34,121 nucleotides of DNA from Nemertoderma westbladi (taxonomy: Eukaryota > Xenacoelomorpha > Nemertodermatida > Nemertodermatidae), in NCBI GenBank assembly GCA_032718475.1, contig JAUCBJ010001649.1, forward strand, positions 1 through 34,121, read 5' to 3'. The position numbers were made by a program, and so were the translations under genes. Positions 31,732-34,121 of the stretch are shown in pieces; position 1 is the first letter of the stretch, and each line of letters starts with the position of its first letter. A model generated the notes under the pieces. It saw only the letters and a list, made by a program, of their open reading frames with translations, was not told the origin of the DNA and searched no databases.

Positions 31732-32781
31732 GGAGATTCAGCCTATCGCGCCCGGAACAGCGACAACGATTACATCCTAGAATGGTATCAAGGTCCACAG
31801 TGTCTCACTGCGTACGATTATCGCCATGCCAACTATGTTTCTCGGCAACGTTGTCGGTTATGCGCATCGAGAGACCATGATACGCCCATGGACACAAACG
31901 TCCGCTGTTCCTATTTCCAAGAACAACCGACGATGGAAATTTATTGCGCATATTGCAGACTCAATAACTTGCACATTTTTGCGGTTTGCCCTCAATTTAT
32001 GACTCAATGTCACCATTGTCAACTAAAGGGACACGCCAGTTTCGATTGCCCTTTTAATCGCGATTTGGAAAGCGTAGATGAAATGATCACACTACGTTAC
32101 ATCAGAGCTTGGGAAGCGAACGCTGATTTACATTGTGATTCGCGCCATCGTTATTATCCTGGACGCGCTTACGAAGGAGTTTATGCGTTCCATCCTTATC
32201 TATTCGCTTCTGTCGAACAGAAATCACGCATATCGAGTTACGAGCTACTGAAGCGCGTCGGAGAATGTATTTCAACCAAATTCGTACGCAAATTTCTCAG
32301 GAGTGTTAATCCTAGCGACCTTCATTCCTATAACTTAATCAATTATATCCGTCAGGATCCGGACTATGGAGACTTATTTGTTAACTCACACCCCGAGTTA
32401 CAGGAAGTATATCGACGGCCTTACGAATACCGAGCCCGCGAACGCGAGTTGGAAAGAACCATTAAACCCCGGAGGTTTCTAACTGCCTATGGTCCACCCA
32501 CGGCTCTCGTTCAGACCACTCGTAAAGGACCCGTAAGAGCGGCTGTCTTAAAACGAGCTCTCAAAGCCGTTAGACCCCTCTCCCCTGACGTTGATGTCAA
32601 TCAACCCGGTACTTCGACTGGCGGATACACCGACCATAATCCTACACCCTCTGATGCAATCATATTGCACCCTTCACCCAGGAGTTATAGCCCTCCTTGT
32701 AAAGTGGCTCGCCCCAAAGAGAAAAAGACTCTGGCTAGCTTTAAAAAACTGCGTAAACGCCGTCCGCGCAAGAAAGACTAA
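31732..32781 (+). CDS. ORF-B, zinc-knuckle protein with basic C-terminal tail
   Basis: Open frame continuing ORF-A after TGA; the first ATG is at 31888 (297 residues from there), but the first Cys/His cluster (CRLCASRDH, with a later Cys) lies just before that ATG, arguing that the upstream part is translated too. Clusters two and three, counted from the ATG, are Cys20-Cys23-His29-Cys34 (C-X2-C-X5-H-X4-C) and Cys41-Cys44-His49-Cys54, a perfect C-X2-C-X4-H-X4-C retroviral-type knuckle. A mid-region of about 150 residues follows without recognisable motif (RYIRAWEAN, SSYELLKRVGECISTKF), then a Ser/Pro-rich segment and a Lys/Arg tail (FKKLRKRRPRKKD) suitable for nuclear import or nucleic-acid binding. 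I infer a nucleic-acid-binding, gag-like or capsid-associated role, without proof. Confidence 0.65.
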   Translation, partial: GDSAYRARNSDNDYILEWYQGPQCLTAYDYRHANYVSRQRCRLCASRDHDTPMDTNVRCSYFQEQPTMEIYCAYCRLNNLHIFAVCPQFMTQCHHCQLKGHASFDCPFNRDLESVDEMITLRYIRAWEANADLHCDSRHRYYPGRAYEGVYAFHPYLFASVEQKSRISSYELLKRVGECISTKFVRKFLRSVNPSDLHSYNLINYIRQDPDYGDLFVNSHPELQEVYRRPYEYRARERELERTIKPRRFLTAYGPPTALVQTTRKGPVRAAVLKRALKAVRPLSPDVDVNQPGTSTGGYTDHNPTPSDAIILHPSPRSYSPPCKVARPKEKKTLASFKKLRKRRPRKKD

Positions 32782-32873
32782 CTGTTTAGAGTATTTACAT
32801 ATATTAGAAACTGTGATTTTTGTATATTTATAAACTTGAATCCCATTTTCTGGGAGCGGTGTAAAAGCTTTTG

Positions 32874-33186
32874 CGGATATACTCAGTCCCCCTCGCCCGC
32901 AAGGTACCGTTATAGGTGTTTTAACGGACATAAAAGTCATTCTTCTATATGTGTGCTTTGGCGGACATGGTAAGGCAAAAAACCCGCAATGCGTCAAATA
33001 CCCTGGCACAGCTTAGCCTTGATGATTCAGATTACGACATCTAACAGCTGGTTGCTGACATGGAAACGGCCATTGGACACATGGTTCTTTGTTTAGCTTA
33101 ACAGCCAATCAGAGCGATTTTTTCTGTCGATGTGGAGATATTTGGCAGATCGTGCTAGGAGTGTTCAGTCTTACTGTTTTTCTTGA
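32874..33186. other. Arm-specific replaced block, right
   Basis: 313 bp unrelated to the 355 bp block at the same place in the left arm, with sharp borders inside flanks that otherwise match. Both blocks contain an AGCCAATCAG element (here near 33103), but in opposite orientation relative to the arm. No credible ORF. Confidence 0.8.
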
Positions 33187-34063
33187 TACTGTTGTGTTGT
33201 TTCTATCTAGGCCAGGAACACCGGCTCTAGAGTCAATTCGTTTCAGACTTTAGAAGAAACATTAGTAGGCTTAAGATTATAGAGCGTATAACTGTTATCA
33301 TATCAATCATATCAATCTTAACAACTCAATCGGCACATATATTGTCATATCATATCTTAACCTACCGTCTTAATGCTTTTTACTGTTGTCATATTTTGTA
33401 TCAGTTGGTTGAATATTATTTGGAGAACATTTATAAAGAACCCAAATTTCCCAATTTTCTTGATACACTACAGGTTAGAGAGACAGGTTACATATAGCGA
33501 TTGCGACTTATATTATTGTGGTTTGTAGTGAATTTAATGCTATTTGATAAGCACTACATGAGTCAGTTGCTGTTCTCTTTATATATGATAAAATTCATTG
33601 ACGGTCGGCAAATTAGTGTGCAGTATTGTGTGTTACCGGTAGTGTGCATGATTGTGACTGATAACTAAGCATTTCCTAAAGAATGCGCCTCATACGTGAA
33701 TCATAAGCCTTACCGACTTACCGTTGTGTTTAGTACAAGTCATATCTCTGTTTACCTAGATAGAGCGCCACGTCCTAAAGGAACTGTTAATATTTCCCGA
33801 AAGTGAATAATATTGGTCAGAAATTATTTATTAACGATCAATCGAATAATACAGTAAGCTTACACTGCAATAACAATCTAAGCCCTCAGAATCCAGTCTC
33901 CCGGGTATATCCAGCGGGTGAATGGACGCGCACTAGGCTGGCTTCTGCTAATGTTGTGTTTATTGGTATTAAATATTTGTCAATTTCTAAAGTCTATTTA
34001 TAAACCAAAAGACATATAAATTTTGGCAGGTTAAACTGCTAAAGGTCTTCAAAAGCGCGTACA

Positions 34064-34121
34064 CAAGTTCCAGCACCAACTGACCAAACTCGTATCAGTA
34101 ATTCAGTAATTGTTAGTCTTT
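34064..34121. other. Right flank of the composite element
   Basis: The last 58 bp begin CAAGTTCC and do not match the left flank or the minisatellite that borders the left arm. Too short to classify. Confidence 0.5.

Larger units (their letters stand above)
20707..34063. mobile_element. 13.4 kb composite element with 4 kb inverted arms
   Basis: Left arm 20707-24704 (3998 bp) and right arm 30083-34063 (3981 bp) are reverse complements at roughly 97% by eye, apart from one replaced block. The outer ends read TGTACGCGC and GCGCGTACA. Between the arms is a 5.38 kb unique centre with a BEL/Pao-like gag-protease region on the minus strand. Genes in the arms read outward. No transposase, integrase or reverse transcriptase is visible anywhere in it, and no target-site duplication is obvious (left flank CTCTCGATA, right flank CAAGTTCC). 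It may be a non-autonomous long-TIR element, a retroelement trapped in a palindrome, or a genomic inverted duplication. Confidence 0.75.
30083..34063 (+). repeat. Right arm of giant inverted repeat
   Basis: Reverse complement of 20707-24704. Inner to outer: AT-rich DNA with the internal duplication (30252-30346 and about 30413-30510), the intact ORF-A/ORF-B gene (31333-32781), the arm-specific block (32874-33186) and the outer non-coding part ending in GCGCGTACA. The remaining 58 bp of the window (34064-34121) match nothing on the left side. Confidence 0.9.

Noticed and set aside
20707-34063. Inverted arms as a simple fold-back library or assembly artefact
   Set aside because: The arms differ by scattered substitutions, indels, a nonsense mutation and a fully replaced block, which a fold-back copy would not show. 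A mis-join of two real loci cannot be excluded without long reads.
20697-34073. Target-site duplication around the giant inverted repeat
   Set aside because: Left flank ends CTCTCGATA and right flank starts CAAGTTCC; no shared short direct repeat is visible.

Overview
This window looks like repeat-rich nuclear DNA from an animal, most likely an aquatic or other invertebrate, though the taxon cannot be fixed from sequence alone. The evidence is AT-rich non-coding DNA, GT-AG introns that restore a reading frame, many diverged minisatellites, a BEL/Pao-type gag-protease gene (a family restricted to animals) and an OTU-containing Helitron-like replicase. I see no bacterial operons, rRNA, tRNA or CRISPR array. 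Nearly every coding region that can be supported belongs to a mobile element or looks like one.

Layout: (1) 1-2400, AT-rich DNA without a credible gene. (2) 2498-10231, minus strand, one intact 2577-residue ORF encoding a Helentron/Helitron2-type rolling-circle replicase: OTU protease, zinc ribbon, HUH/Y2 Rep, PIF1-family helicase and a C-terminal GIY-YIG-like domain. (3) 10232-12066, AT-rich spacer with a duplicated splice-acceptor-like segment, an 8 x 11 bp GC-rich minisatellite and a run of 18 G. (4) 12067-13752, minus strand, a three-exon gene that I reconstruct as 431 residues: an N-terminal zinc knuckle followed by a Pro/Ser/Thr-rich chain. (5) 13753-20706, gene-poor DNA with diverged direct repeats, a 21 bp minisatellite with a 210 bp higher-order period, a perfect 11 bp hairpin, and two 15-17 bp minisatellite arrays facing each other in inverted orientation. 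(6) 20707-34063, a 13.4 kb structure made of two 4.0 kb inverted arms (20707-24704 and 30083-34063) around a 5.4 kb unique centre.

In the inverted-repeat structure each arm carries an outward-reading two-part gene. ORF-A is an acidic 132-residue protein. After an in-frame TGA the frame stays open through three zinc-knuckle-like Cys/His clusters and ends in a very basic tail (ORF-B). The right copy is intact apart from that TGA; the left copy has an extra stop in the third cluster. The centre carries, on the minus strand, a coiled-coil ORF (509 residues), an in-frame TAG, and then a BEL/Pao-like gag plus aspartic protease in which reverse transcriptase, RNase H and integrase are missing and the flanking parts are joined in frame.

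The most unusual items are the whole inverted-repeat composite, the non-homologous block exchanged between its otherwise similar arms, the conserved in-frame TGA, and the apparent GIY-YIG domain on the Helentron replicase. No database search was possible, so family calls rest on motifs I can read, and novelty is a hypothesis.
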